Assembly (NCBI RefSeq): GCF_023065955.2
Contig: NC_079873.1
Span: forward strand, 95,704,128-95,768,127
Reading direction: 5' to 3'
DNA from: Ursus arctos
Lineage: Eukaryota; Chordata; Mammalia; Carnivora; Ursidae
Length of the DNA: 64,000 nt
The position numbers and the translations under genes are program-made. The notes under the pieces were generated by a model. It saw nothing but the letters and a program-made list of their open reading frames with translations, did no database searches and was not told the origin of the DNA. Of the stretch, positions 1-9,744 are shown piece after piece (position 1 is the first letter of the stretch; each line of letters opens with the position of its first letter).

Positions 1-162
1 TAACTTTACCAGATAGACAAATTTTTTTTTGTACAGCTTTTTTTTTATATACCTTCCTTTGGTTTTAACATGAAGGACTCTTTGTAGTTTACTTGTAGAA
101 AAGATCTAGTGGTACTGAATTCCCCTAACTGTTGTTTATCTCAAAAGGTCTTAATTTCTCCT
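1..162. other. unassigned AT-rich sequence
   Basis: T-rich sequence in which I recognise no repeat family or coding frame. It lies just outside the SINE head fragment that follows and may belong to the old L1 on the other side of that SINE. Confidence 0.4.
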
Positions 163-261
163 TTTTTAAAAAATTAATTTCTATGCCCAATGTAGGGCTT
201 GAACTCACAACCCCGAGATCAAGAGTCCCATGCTCCGTTGACTGAGCCAACCAGGCACCCC
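163..261 (-). mobile_element. Can-SINE (SINEC) fragment, old
   Basis: Reverse complement of a Can-SINE head: GGGGTGCCTGGTTGG at the right edge, then the B-box-like part with the complement of CTTGATCTCGGGGTTGTGAG. The CT-rich body is missing and a short A-rich tail (T-rich on this strand) follows. A possible 6-bp duplication TCTCCT flanks it (157-162 and 262-267), too short to be decisive. This is an older, diverged copy. Confidence 0.75.
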
Positions 262-891
262 TCTCCTGTATTTTCCAAGTACAATTTTGACTTACATGTT
301 ATTCTTGGTTGACATTTGTTGTTGTTGTTGTTGTTCAGAACTTTGAATATATTATCCCACTCCCTTCTGGGCTACAATATTTCTTCTCAGAAACCTGCTG
401 ATATTCTTCTGAAAGTTTTCTTTTATGTGACAAATTACTTTTCTCTTGCTTCTTTTAAGATTCTCTCTTTGACTACAGTCATTTTTATTATATTGTGTTT
501 CATTGTGGTTCCCTTTGGATTTATCCCAGTTGGATTCCTCTGTGCTTCTTGAAACTGTATATCCATTTCTTTCCACAGTTTGGGGAAGTTTTTGTCATAA
601 TTTCTTAAATATGCTTGCTGCTCCTTTCTCTCTCATTTTTCTAGAATGCCCATATTTTGCATACTGGTCTTCTTGAGAGCATTCTATAAGTCTTTTGGTC
701 TCTGCACTTTTCTTAATTCTTTTTTTTTCCTTTTTTGTTCTGACTAGGTGATTTTATCTATCTTCAAATGTACTGTATATTTAGTTTTGTTTGTTTGCTT
801 TTTGTTTGATAAGTCTTGGTGTTGAATCCTTTTAATGAATTTTTTAGTTCATTTATTTTTCAATTTCATAATTCCGTTTGGTTTTCTTTTT

Positions 892-1085
892 TTCTTTTTA
901 AAAAGATTTATTTATTTGACAATGAAAGAGAGAGCACAAGCATGGGGAGCAGCAGGCAGTGGGAAAGGGAGAAGTAGGCTTCCCGCTGAGCATGGAGCCC
1001 AATGTGGGGCTGGATCCCAGGACCCTGGGACTATGACCTGAGCCGTAGGCAGATGCTTATCTGACCGAGCCACCTAGGCTCCCTC
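892..1085 (-). mobile_element. Can-SINE insertion
   Basis: Full-length-type SINEC in reverse orientation: the tail complement AAAGATTTATTTATTTGAC at the left, a purine-rich body, then the head complement ending near GAGCCACCTAGGC. Target-site duplication GTTTGGTTTTCTTTTT-type at 875-891 and 1086-1102 (one mismatch). It inserted into the old L1. Confidence 0.93.
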
Positions 1086-1660
1086 TGTTTGGTTTTCTTT
1101 TTATTGTTTCTGTCTCTTTCTTGATATTCTCATTTTATTCATGTATAATATTCCTGATTTCAATGGTTGTGTATCTGTGTTCTCTTTTAGGTTATTCGGC
1201 ATTATTATGATAGTTACTTTAAATTTTTTGTCACTTAGCTTATAGATCTGTTTTTCTTTAGGGTTGGTTTCTGGCCTTTTTTTTTTTTCCCCCTTTGTTT
1301 AGGCCATGTTTCCCTGTTTCTTTCATACCTTTAAATTTTTGTATGATTTGGTCATTTGAAGAAATCTCCACCTCTCCCGATCTTTGTGTATTGGCTTTGT
1401 GTAGGAGAAGACCATGAATCAGCCTGGCTGGTGGTTCCAGTTCCTCTCAATCTGTTTCTGATCTATTGCTCCACCTGTATCTCACTGCAAATCTTCAACT
1501 CTAATGTGTCACTCATCTGGTTTTAGCTGTTTCTATATTCTGCCTTTAGTCCCATTAGTACTCCAGGCCAGGTGAGGCATAGCTCATTCCTTTTAGCACC
1601 TTTTACTCAAGCCAGAATGTTGATCACACTATCATCTCTTTTGTGTCCATCCTAAGGTAG

Positions 1661-1744
1661 AGTCTCCAGAATGGGTCATTTCTTCTGGTTGCTTTGAACT
1701 AAAGTCTCCAGAATGGGTCATTTCTTCTGGTTGCTTTAAACTAT
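1661..1744. repeat. 42-bp tandem duplication, two copies
   Basis: A unit beginning AGTCTCCAGAATGGGTCATT at 1661 repeats at 1703 with a period of 42 bases and about one difference (GCTTTGAACTA against GCTTTAAACTA). It lies inside the old L1 5' region and looks like a local slippage or unequal-exchange duplication. Confidence 0.9.
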
Positions 1745-2211
1745 GCCATGCATTCAGTGGGCCAGGAACGGTTGTGCCAAACGCCATGAATTTTGCTACC
1801 TCTTTTTCTGCAATTCCTTCTTGGTTTTACAATGCTCTGGGTGCTGTATCTTCTCAGTTGTTCTCTAGCATTCTCCTAGTGTTATTCTGATCAGTATTAT
1901 GTTGTTGACTTGGTGTCTTTTTGGGTGAAAGGGCCTATATCTTCCCTAGTCATTTGTCTTGCTGACCTAACTCTGCTTGAGTACTCTTAGTTATTCTGAA
2001 TACCACTTCTATTACTTGTTTTCATAAGGTGATCATAGGCTTACAGTTGAAACAAGCTCCATACTAACAGAGGGACAGAGAAACTGAAAGTGTTATATGT
2101 TAACTGTGAGTTCTGGGGGTGGGGTTAATCAACCTAATACACGTCTGGCCTAATAAGAATTAATTGTCCAACATTTGTGCCAGATAATTTTTTCATTCCA
2201 AGTGTATTCTT

Positions 2212-2606
2212 TTTATTTTATTTTATTTTATTTTATTTTATTTTATTTTATTTTATTTTATTTTATGTATTATTTTTTTTAATGATTTTTTATTATATTA
2301 TGTTAGTCACCATACAGTACATCCCCGGTTTCCGATGTAAAGTTCGCTAATTCATTAGTTGCGTATAACACCCAGTGCACCATGCAATACGTGTCCTCCC
2401 TCATACCCATGACCAGTCTATCCCATTCCCCCACCACCCCCTCCCCTCTGAGGCCCTCAGTTTGTTTCTCAGAGTCCATAGTCTCTCATGTTTCATTCCC
2501 CCTTCTGATTACCCCCCCTTTCTTTATCCCTTTCTTCCCCTGCTGATCATCCTAGTTCTTATGTTCCATAGATGAGAGAAATCATATGATAGTTGTCTTT
2601 CTCTGT
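2212..2606 (-). mobile_element. young L1 3' fragment, minus strand
   Basis: A 5'-truncated L1 of the same family as the three long copies here. It holds the whole 3' UTR and the last few codons of ORF2. The right part matches the reverse complement of the ORF2 end (TATCATATGATTTCTCTCATC) and the left part ends in TTATTATATTATGTTAGTCA followed by a (TTTTA)n tail. Imperfect 14-bp duplication CCAAGTGTATTCTT / CCAAGCATATTCTT at 2198-2211 and 2607-2620. Confidence 0.92.
2213..2266. repeat. (TTTTA)n microsatellite
   Basis: About ten uninterrupted TTTTA units forming the poly(A)-derived tail of the minus-strand L1 fragment. Confidence 0.95.
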
Positions 2607-2662
2607 CCAAGCATATTCTTAAGTGTGAATAGAGCAGTTTGACACTTAAGAAAAACATGTCA

Positions 2663-2851
2663 ACTATGGACTCTGGGAAACAAACTGAGGGCTTCGGGGT
2701 GTGGGGAATGGGATAGGCCAGTGATGGGTATTAAGGAGGGCACGTATTGCATGGTGCACTGGGTGTTATACGCAAGTAATGAGTCATGGAACTTATATCA
2801 AAAACTAGGGATGTAGTGTATGGTGACTAACATAATATAATAATAAAAAAA
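2663..2851 (+). mobile_element. young L1 3' fragment, plus strand
   Basis: About 190 bases of L1 3' UTR starting at ACTATGGACTCTGGGAAAC and ending GGTGACTAACATAATATAAT plus an A-rich tail. Perfect 15-bp target-site duplication AAGAAAAACATGTCA at 2648-2662 and 2852-2866, so it is an independent, strongly truncated insertion. It lies about 55 bases from the opposite-strand fragment, making an inverted repeat. Confidence 0.95.
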
Positions 2852-2866
2852 AAGAAAAACATGTCA

Positions 2867-3254
2867 GATCATATCAATAATCAACAGCATTTCTGAAGAA
2901 GGCTTTGTCGCTCATGGGATTTAGGTTATTAATAAATAAGAGGAATTCTTGTAGCTCATTCCACGCAGGATTTGATTCTACTCTCTCAATCTTAGCCCTA
3001 ACTAGGTACCAAGCCAGGCCCTCACAGGATTTCACCAGAGAACATCTAATATGTGGGAGCCATTGTAATTTTTCCTCTGGGGCAACAGGATAAAGAGCTT
3101 TTCTTACAGCTGATGGCAGCGGTTGTAGAAGGATTGCTTTTGTATTTTTCAATGGAATATCAATGAGTAGCAGCTGTAATTGTATTTTGAGCCTCCCATT
3201 AAATCAGTGTTTGAGCCAGTCCCCAATTTAGTGATGAAAGGAAGAAAAGTATCT
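2867..3254. other. unassigned sequence
   Basis: About 390 bases with no repeat family I recognise and no convincing coding frame. The 92-codon minus ORF at 2874-3152 has no recognisable domain. Confidence 0.4.
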
Positions 3255-3480
3255 TTGTTAATGGTAGAAATGCAAGAGCCAGGCCACTTGGGTTCAGTTC
3301 TGCACTTTTCTGTGTACTGGATGTGTGAGTTCATGAAAGTAACAGAACTTTTCTGTTCCCTCTGCGAAACAGGCCTAATCATAATTCTGCCTCATATGGT
3401 TGTTATAAAAATTCAATGAGTCACTAACATGTTAAGCTCTTAAAAAGTGTCTGGCATATCACAGGTATGCATTTGCTATG
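3255..3480 (+). mobile_element. MIR relic
   Basis: Follows the MIR consensus order: a GAGCCAGGCCACTTGGGTTC-like start, a TGTGTGAGTT / CTCTGCGAAACAGG core, TATGGTTGTTATAAAAATTC, then AGTGTCTGGCATATCACAGG at the 3' end. Strongly diverged, as expected for this ancient tRNA-derived SINE. Confidence 0.75.
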
Positions 3481-3774
3481 GCCAACAGTGTTCCTTTTCT
3501 CAGGAAGAATACTTAAGCACTTCCATTCTGAGATCCAGGGGTCAGCTGTTCTTCCTTTGGTATTTCTGATTTAAGCGTCCCTTATATTATTGGGTTGAAA
3601 TGTGCAAACAACCTAAGTTCAGTTTCCAGCTACATTACCTGTCAATTCATGCTGAAAGCACAAAGCCTTTGGTACGAGTTTGATGAGTGATAAGGAATCA
3701 TTTGGCCCAAATAAAATGACACTACTTTCTTTTATATCATTTTTCATTTTATTGATACAGAATAGTGTACAGGA

Positions 3775-3945
3775 ATAAATCTGGACTAAGGGGCTGTCTC
3801 CTTCCATTACAAGGTATGTCACTCTGAGTAAGCAACCTCTGAGTCTCAGTCACCTCATTGATAAGGTAGCAGGAAACCATTCCTGACTAGTAGTAGGATC
3901 TACTTAAGTATGCAGTAAGTTCATAAAAAATGATAAATATTGTAG
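3775..3945 (+). mobile_element. MIR relic, partial
   Basis: The core segment CTGAGTAAGCAACCTCTGAGTCTCAGTCACCTCATTGATAAGG resembles the MIR core (…GGGCAAG…TTAACCTCTCTGAGCCTCAGTTTCC…), read in pieces. The ends are uncertain. Confidence 0.5.
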
Positions 3946-5940
3946 GAAAAGATGACGTTAGTCCATCCTTAATTCTACCCACACCACACATGCACTCCGC
4001 GAAAACCCTGTCACCATCATGGATGTTACTTTTTCTTCTTTCGTATCAATTTCCCAGGAAATATTTCTCTGAACACTAAATCTAAAGTAGCCCCCCTTCA
4101 TCATCTTTATGATATTTTCTTGCTTATTGCTTTTATATTGCTTATCACAATCTATAATTATCATTTTTACTTATTTATTTGCACATTTAATATCTGTTTC
4201 CATTAGCATGATGCTTTCTCCTCCGTGACCGTTAGGCAGTAGATAGTGTGGTAGCATTTGGTAGACTTCTGAGGGGTAGGAGGGAGTGAGATTTAATTTT
4301 CTATTTCCTACTTCTCTAGTGTGGCTACAGACTACACCAGTGTGCCCATTATCGTGCCTCCTTTACTCTCTCCTTTTGAAAATCTTTTCTTCCACAACAA
4401 GTCTTTCTTTCTCTTCAGATTCAGAAGTGTCACTGGTAGAGGATGAATAAGATAATGGATTTCAGTGTAGGAAGTTAGATGATGATTTGATCTTTCTATC
4501 CACTTTACTACTTCTGGTGTTGTGTGATGTGAATACTAGAGCATTGGTCATCCTTCCTGTGGACTTGTAATTCTCTAGAAATAATGTAAGTGTTATGACT
4601 AGTTATCCTAGTTGTAACAGGGAAATTAAGCAGTGCATCTTTTTTTCGGGTTGTTCAATGGGATCTGTAGGACTCAGAAAATAAAACATTGACAGTTTAA
4701 ATGAGCATTTGTTCAGAGTAGGAACACAGACAGTGAATATAAATCCTTTGAGGAAGTAACTGAATTTGTCTTGAGACTTTGTACCTTAGGTTTGTGAATT
4801 GGTGAATTCCACATGCTCACCCTCTTTCTCATTGTCTATCAAATTTCTAACAGATGTCACCCATTTGTTTCCTTTAAATGTATGGCTTGATTCAGAAGAA
4901 ATTTCCCCATCTCTTTCAGATGTATCTCTTTTGTTAAAACCCAGGGACAGTGAGAGACATCACTTAACTTTGTGGAAATTACGTGGAATGTGGGGATGTA
5001 CTTGGATTTGTAGTTGTGAAGCTCATGTTTGACTCAGCACCCACACACACAATAGCAGATCTCAACCTTCCAATCCCATCACTAACTCTTGCTATGTATC
5101 AAAGGGCGAAATGGTGCTGTTCAACTACCTTGATGCTTTTTCTTCTGCTGCTGCTTTTCTAGCTATTGGTGTCTGTGGTTATCCAGAGGCCCCTTACTAT
5201 ATCTCCAGGAGTTCAGTCATTAAAGCAAGACTCTTCTTCCTCCGGGAGTTTGCAGCCTTCATAAATTAAACAGGCCCAATTTGCTGCAGACCCATCTTTT
5301 AGCTAATAGGTTCCTCCATGATTCCTGTGAAATATATTGCTCCAACTAATTCTTGCTTAAGCAGCTTCTCTAGAGCCCCTGGAGGTCTCTTATACAAATT
5401 CTGTCAATGGCAAATGAGGGATTTGAGTTGTTTCTTTCTTTTGATTTTTGTGAAGATCATGACGTAGAGAATGTTGGCTAAAGTATTAATTTTCCCTGAA
5501 ACTGCTAGTCTCACCTTGAAATGAGATTAGTTCACTAGGGGAATCAGTTTCAGAAGCTTCTCTAGTTATGTGTTCTGTGGTTATCTAGTGTAATTGATAG
5601 GAAGAATGATCTTATTTCTGTGTGCTTCTGCTCATTGTATTATGCTGTTCCTGACTTTTTTGGAGGAATAGGGGAAAGGACAACAGTTGGGGAAAAAGAT
5701 TTGTTGTGTGTCTAAATGGATTATAAATATATAAATCAAGAAGGCTAAAGTTTGCGAAATGTGTGCATTAATCCAGTAGAGCCATGACTTAAGGGCAAGA
5801 AAATAATAACTCAAATGGACATTGACAACAATAGGTATAGGGAGAGAAGGTAAGCAGTTAAAAGAGAAAACTCCAGAGCACTTTACTCTTAATACAATTT
5901 CACCTATCAGAAATACTGCTAAGACACTTGAATCTAATGA
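3946..5940. other. unassigned 2-kb stretch
   Basis: No repeat family, RNA gene or coding exon recognised. ORFs up to 77 codons (for example 4799-5032 plus) have no domain, no in-frame neighbours and no splice-supported structure that I can argue for. This could be intergenic or intronic unique sequence. Confidence 0.4.
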
Positions 5941-6190
5941 TTAAGTAAATAGGCTTTAGTTTTTGAAGCAAGGCCGACTTAAGTGTGAGGCCTTGTTCTG
6001 CCATATTACTTGTGTTACCTTGGTATGTGTGTACACTTTATCTATGAAGTAGATATATTAATAGTCATACTGTTCCACATGGTTGTTGTAAGAGGTAAAT
6101 GTAATAATGCATGTATAGTGTATGGCGGTTTCCTGGCTTATATTGTGTATTATCAATAGATAGCTGCTATTATTAATAAGTATCATTTTA
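5941..6190 (+). mobile_element. MIR relic
   Basis: Contains the MIR-like order GGCCTTGTTCTGCCATATTACTTGTG…ATCTATGAAGTAGATAT…CACATGGTTGTTGTAAGAGG and a CTGGCTTATATTG-type 3' end followed by TAGCTGCTATTATTA, which fits the MIR end. Confidence 0.75.
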
Positions 6191-6234
6191 AGTATGCTAA
6201 ACACATAGGATTAACGTGTATGCTTTTCCTCACA

Positions 6235-6465
6235 TAAGAAGTAGTTAAAAGTGGTCCCATCACTCACATACCTAGCAATTTTGGGCAAATTAGTGACAAT
6301 CTCTCAATCTAAGTTTCCTCAAGTATCAAATGGGCATAAAGATTTGACCTGCCACATTAATTTTTAAGGTTTAAATGAACTGATGTATTTAAATTTTACC
6401 TCAAGTTCTGGTGCCGTAGTGAATACTGTATAAATGTTAGTGGTCATTTTTTTACTCCATTGACC
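6235..6465 (+). mobile_element. MIR relic, second copy
   Basis: Shows GGGCAAATTAGTGAC, CTCTCAATCTAAGTTTCCTC and AATGGGCATAAAG in the MIR order, then TAAATGAACTGATG and ATACTGTATAAATGTTAGTGG at the 3' end. It is head-to-tail with the MIR just upstream. Confidence 0.75.
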
Positions 6466-6514
6466 CCAGAAATGAATAGCCTATGGTTTCAAAATAGAGG
6501 TTTCATTTAGTCCA

Positions 6515-6810
6515 TTGTCAGACATCTATTAATTATATACTAAATGACAGACAGTGTTCTTATGAGTATTGATATACCCACAAATAAGGCAGAGGAACAT
6601 CACTAACTTTTTTGTGGTCCCTTACTTTTGGAGACTTGCAAACACAATAAATAGGTACCTTATTATATGTTAGAAAGTGGTAAGTCCTAAGGGAAAGGGA
6701 TTAGTTGTGCTTGAGTAGTGAGGGATAGAGATTATAGCATTAATGAATAAATCCAAGTAAGTCTATTTCAAAAGGTATCATTTGACCAAAACTGTAAAAA
6801 AGATGATTAA
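6515..6810 (-). mobile_element. L2 relic, minus strand
   Basis: Reads as the reverse complement of an L2 3' end: ATCTATTAATTATATACTAAATGACAGACAGTGTTCTTATGAGTATTGATATA in pieces, then AATAAATAGG, GGTAAGTCC and a TCATTTGACC motif typical of L2 in this orientation. No coding potential remains. Confidence 0.6.
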
Positions 6811-6924
6811 ATGGTCCATCTGGCTTTCTGAAGAAAGTATGTTCTTGATGGAGGGAACACCCAGGAAAACTCTGAGACAACAGTGCACCTGGTTTGTTAA
6901 ACAGTGAAATTTTCAGTGTGCATA

Positions 6925-7007
6925 GGGCTTGAATACATGACTGTGAGATCGAGACTCAGCTGAGATCAAAAGTTGGGTGCTTAACCATCTGAGCCACCCA
7001 GGTGCCC
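6925..7007 (-). mobile_element. Can-SINE head fragment, old
   Basis: Reverse complement of a SINEC head ending AACCATCTGAGCCACCCAGG. The CT-rich body is absent. A short possible duplication TGCATA flanks it (6919-6924 and 7008-7013). Confidence 0.75.
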
Positions 7008-7244
7008 TGCATACAGACCTAGTTTATATGAATGATTTGAGTTAACTAAAATACTGTGAACTCACAAAAACCACTGGTCCAAATCAGAGGAAATTTTTTT
7101 CTATTATTCCTGTTTTCAAGGACTTCCTAGGTTTACTTACTCTAGTCTGTCCATTGACTCTTTCAACATCCTCCAACTTCAGAATCCTTGGTGGCCAGTT
7201 ACAAATGTTGCCATTTGTACAATCCATTCTGCTTGGCACAGTTG

Positions 7245-8285
7245 TCCATAACTTTATTGCGATATAATCCACATACCGGAAGTGTTACTTTTGAAAAATG
7301 TACAAATTCAGTGGATTTTAGTGGTCTCACAAGGTTGTCAACCATCATTACTCTCAAAATTAGAATATTTTCACCACCCAATCAATGAAACCCAATATAT
7401 TCATTTCTCCACCCATGCTACCAACCACTAATGTACTTTCTGTTGGTATGTATTTGATTACTCTAGACTTTTCATGTAATCATACAATTTGTCACTTTTT
7501 GCATTCTGGTGTTTAAACTATTAAAACATAGTATGTTTTCAAGGTTCATGCACAATACAGCATGTATCAGTACTTCATTCCTCTTTATTCCTTTTTTTGT
7601 TCCAATCATATTCCATTGAATGGCCATATGGTATTTTGTTTATTCATTTATCAGTTGATGGACACTTGGATGAGTACTTCTTTTGCTATTATGAATAATG
7701 CTGCTATGAATAATGCTGCTATGAATATCCATGTACAGATTTTTATGTAAATACATGATTTTATTTAAAAAAATTTTTTTTGGTAAGAGAGAGAGTGTGC
7801 AGGAGCAGGCCTCGGGGAGGGGCAGAGGGAAAGGGAAAGAGAATCCCAAGCAGTCTCCATACCCATTGTGGAGCATAGTGTGGGGCTTGATCTCACCACC
7901 CTGAGATCATGACCTGAGCTGATGTCAAGAGTCAGATGCTTAAGCGACTGAGTCACCCATATACTCCTGAATACGTGTTTTTAAGTCTGTTGTTTTTAAA
8001 TAGGAAATTATTGGGTCATATGGTAATACTGTATTTAACTTTTGGAGGAACTGCCAGTTTTTTTACAAAGTGTCTGTGCCATTTTACATTTGTACTAATC
8101 AAAAACAAGGGCTTCAAAAGATGTTTTTGTTGATAGGCATCGTAGTGGCTGTAACGTGGTATCTCCTGTTTTTGACTTGGCATTTCCCTAACGACTAACG
8201 ATGTTGAGTCTCTTATTCATGTGTTTATTGGCTATTTGTATATCTTCTTTGGAGCAATGTTTTTTTGGGTTCTTTGCCTATTCTT
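7245..8285 (-). mobile_element. old L1 (L1M-type) 3' end, first of three stacked
   Basis: Reverse complement of an old L1 3' UTR and ORF2 C-terminal region. Landmarks are AAAATGTACAAATTCAGTGG, TCATGTAATCATACAATTTG, TTCCATTGAATGGCCATATGG and, further on, GGGTCATATGGTAATACTG. A SINE splits it at 7763-7967. Frames are broken. Confidence 0.75.
7763..7967 (-). mobile_element. Can-SINE insertion, older subtype
   Basis: SINEC in reverse orientation with a GAGAGAGAGTGTGCAGGAGC body and a head complement of the GGGGCTTGATCTCACCACCC type. Imperfect duplication TAAATACATGATTTT / TGAATACGTGTTTTT at 7748-7762 and 7968-7982. Confidence 0.9.
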
Positions 8286-9012
8286 TATCATGGCAAAATA
8301 CAGAAAAGGTAAATATACCATTTTAACCATTTTAAAGTATGTAAATCAGATATATTTAATAAATTCTTAATGTTGTACAGTAATCACCACTATCTTGTTC
8401 CACGTTTTCATCACCCCAATGGGAACCCTATACCCATTAAAAACTAATTCTCCATCTCATCTGCACATAGCCCATAGCAGTTAGTACTCTGCTTTCTATC
8501 TGGAATTGCTTATTGTAGACTTTTGTTATAGATGGAGTCGTATAATATGTGACTTATTGTAGTATCTGACATCTTTTACTTGGTATAATTTTTGCAAGGT
8601 TCATTCACTGTGTTGCCAGTATCAATTTTCCATTTCTTTTTTGACTAAATAATATTTCGATATATGGATCTACCGTATTTTGTTTGTCCATTCATTATTC
8701 GGTGGATACTTGAGTTGTTTTCACTTTTTGGCAATCGTTAATAGTGACTATTAGCGTTTGTGTTCAAGTTTTTGTTTGAAACCCATTGCATTTGAAAACC
8801 TGTTTGGTTTTTTTGGTCTGTTTACCAAGAGGGCTCATATATAATTCTATGTTTAACTTACCGATGAACCTTCAAATTGATTTCCTCAGCAACTGTGCCA
8901 TTTTACTGGCACTCCAGGAATATACGAGCATTTTAATTTCTCTATATCCCTATAACACTCATAATTTTTGGTTTTTAAATAATTATTATTTTAGCCATCC
9001 TGAATTTGCTTA
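8286..9012 (-). mobile_element. old L1 (L1M-type) 3' end, second of three stacked
   Basis: A second start of the same 3' UTR signature: CATTTTAACCATTTTAAAGT, CAGTAATCACCACTATC, CCCATTAAAAACTAATTCTCC, then the ORF2 C-terminal landmark GTTTGTCCATTCATTATTCGGTGG. Its orientation is the same as the copy to its left. Confidence 0.75.
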
Positions 9013-9416
9013 TTAGCTCTGAATTTTTTTGTGATGATAACAGCACATAACATGAGCTGTACAGTCTTCAGTTTTTAATCGCACAGTACAGTCTTGGTAA
9101 GTGGAAGCACGATGTTATATAGCAGATACCTAGAAATTTTTCACCTTGAATGACTGAAAATTTCTCCTTACTCAACGGCAATTCTGTTTCTCCTATCCCT
9201 CAGCCCTTGGTAGCCACCATTCTACTTCCTGCTTTAATGAATTTGACTTCTTTAGATACCTCATATAAGTGGTATCAGGCAGTATTTGTACTTTTGTGAC
9301 TATCTTACTTCAGTTAGCATATCTTCAAGGTTCATCCATGTTGTGGCATATGACAGGATTTCTTCCTTTTCATGGCCAAATACTATTCCATTGTATGTAT
9401 ACACCCCATTTTCTTT
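9013..9416 (-). mobile_element. old L1 (L1M-type) 3' end, third, split by L1-A
   Basis: A third copy of the old 3' UTR signature (GATAACAGCACATAACATGAGC, CCCTTGGTAGCCACCATTCTAC, GTTCATCCATGTTGTGGCATATG in pieces). It runs to the target site of L1-A and resumes at 15092 with CCATTTTCTTTATCC. Confidence 0.8.
9400..9416. repeat. L1-A target-site duplication, left copy
   Basis: TACACCCCATTTTCTTT is repeated exactly at 15092-15108. It brackets L1-A and belonged to the older L1 that was the target. Confidence 0.95.
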
Positions 9417-9744
9417 TTTTTTTTTTTATTTTTTTTTTATTTTTTTTTATTTATTTTTTTTTATTAATAATGATTTTTTATTATATTATGTTAGTCACCA
9501 TACAGTACATCCCCGGTTTCCGATGTAAGGGTCGATGATTCATTAGTTGTGTATAACACCCAGTGCACCATGCAATATGTGCCCTCCTTACTACCCATCA
9601 CCGGTCTATCCCATTCCCCCACCCCCCTCCCCTCTGTAGCCCTCAGATTGTTTCTCATAGTCCATAGTCTCTCATGTTTCATTCCCCCTTCTGATTACCC
9701 CCCCTTTCTTTATCCCTTTCTTCCCCTACTGATCATTCTAGTTC

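Larger units (their letters stand above)
262..2197 (-). mobile_element. old L1/HAL1-like ORF1 and 5' region, degraded
   Basis: On the minus strand this reads as the ORF1 and upstream region of an ancient L1-type element. The segment around 330-720 is the reverse complement of the ORF1 RNA-binding and coiled-coil region as seen in old mammalian L1/HAL1 copies, with landmarks such as TTTCTTCTCAGAAACCTGCTG and TTTGGGGAAGTTTTTGTC. Around 1130-1430 it reads as the more upstream part. Stops and indels break every frame; the 78-codon plus-strand ORF at 316-552 is antisense chance. A SINE at 892-1085 splits it. The far end past about 1450 is less certain. Confidence 0.55.

Noticed and set aside
3946..5940. 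Possible host exons in the unassigned stretches
   Set aside because: Only short ORFs without domains or convincing splice-bounded frames; nothing separates them from chance in AT-rich DNA.
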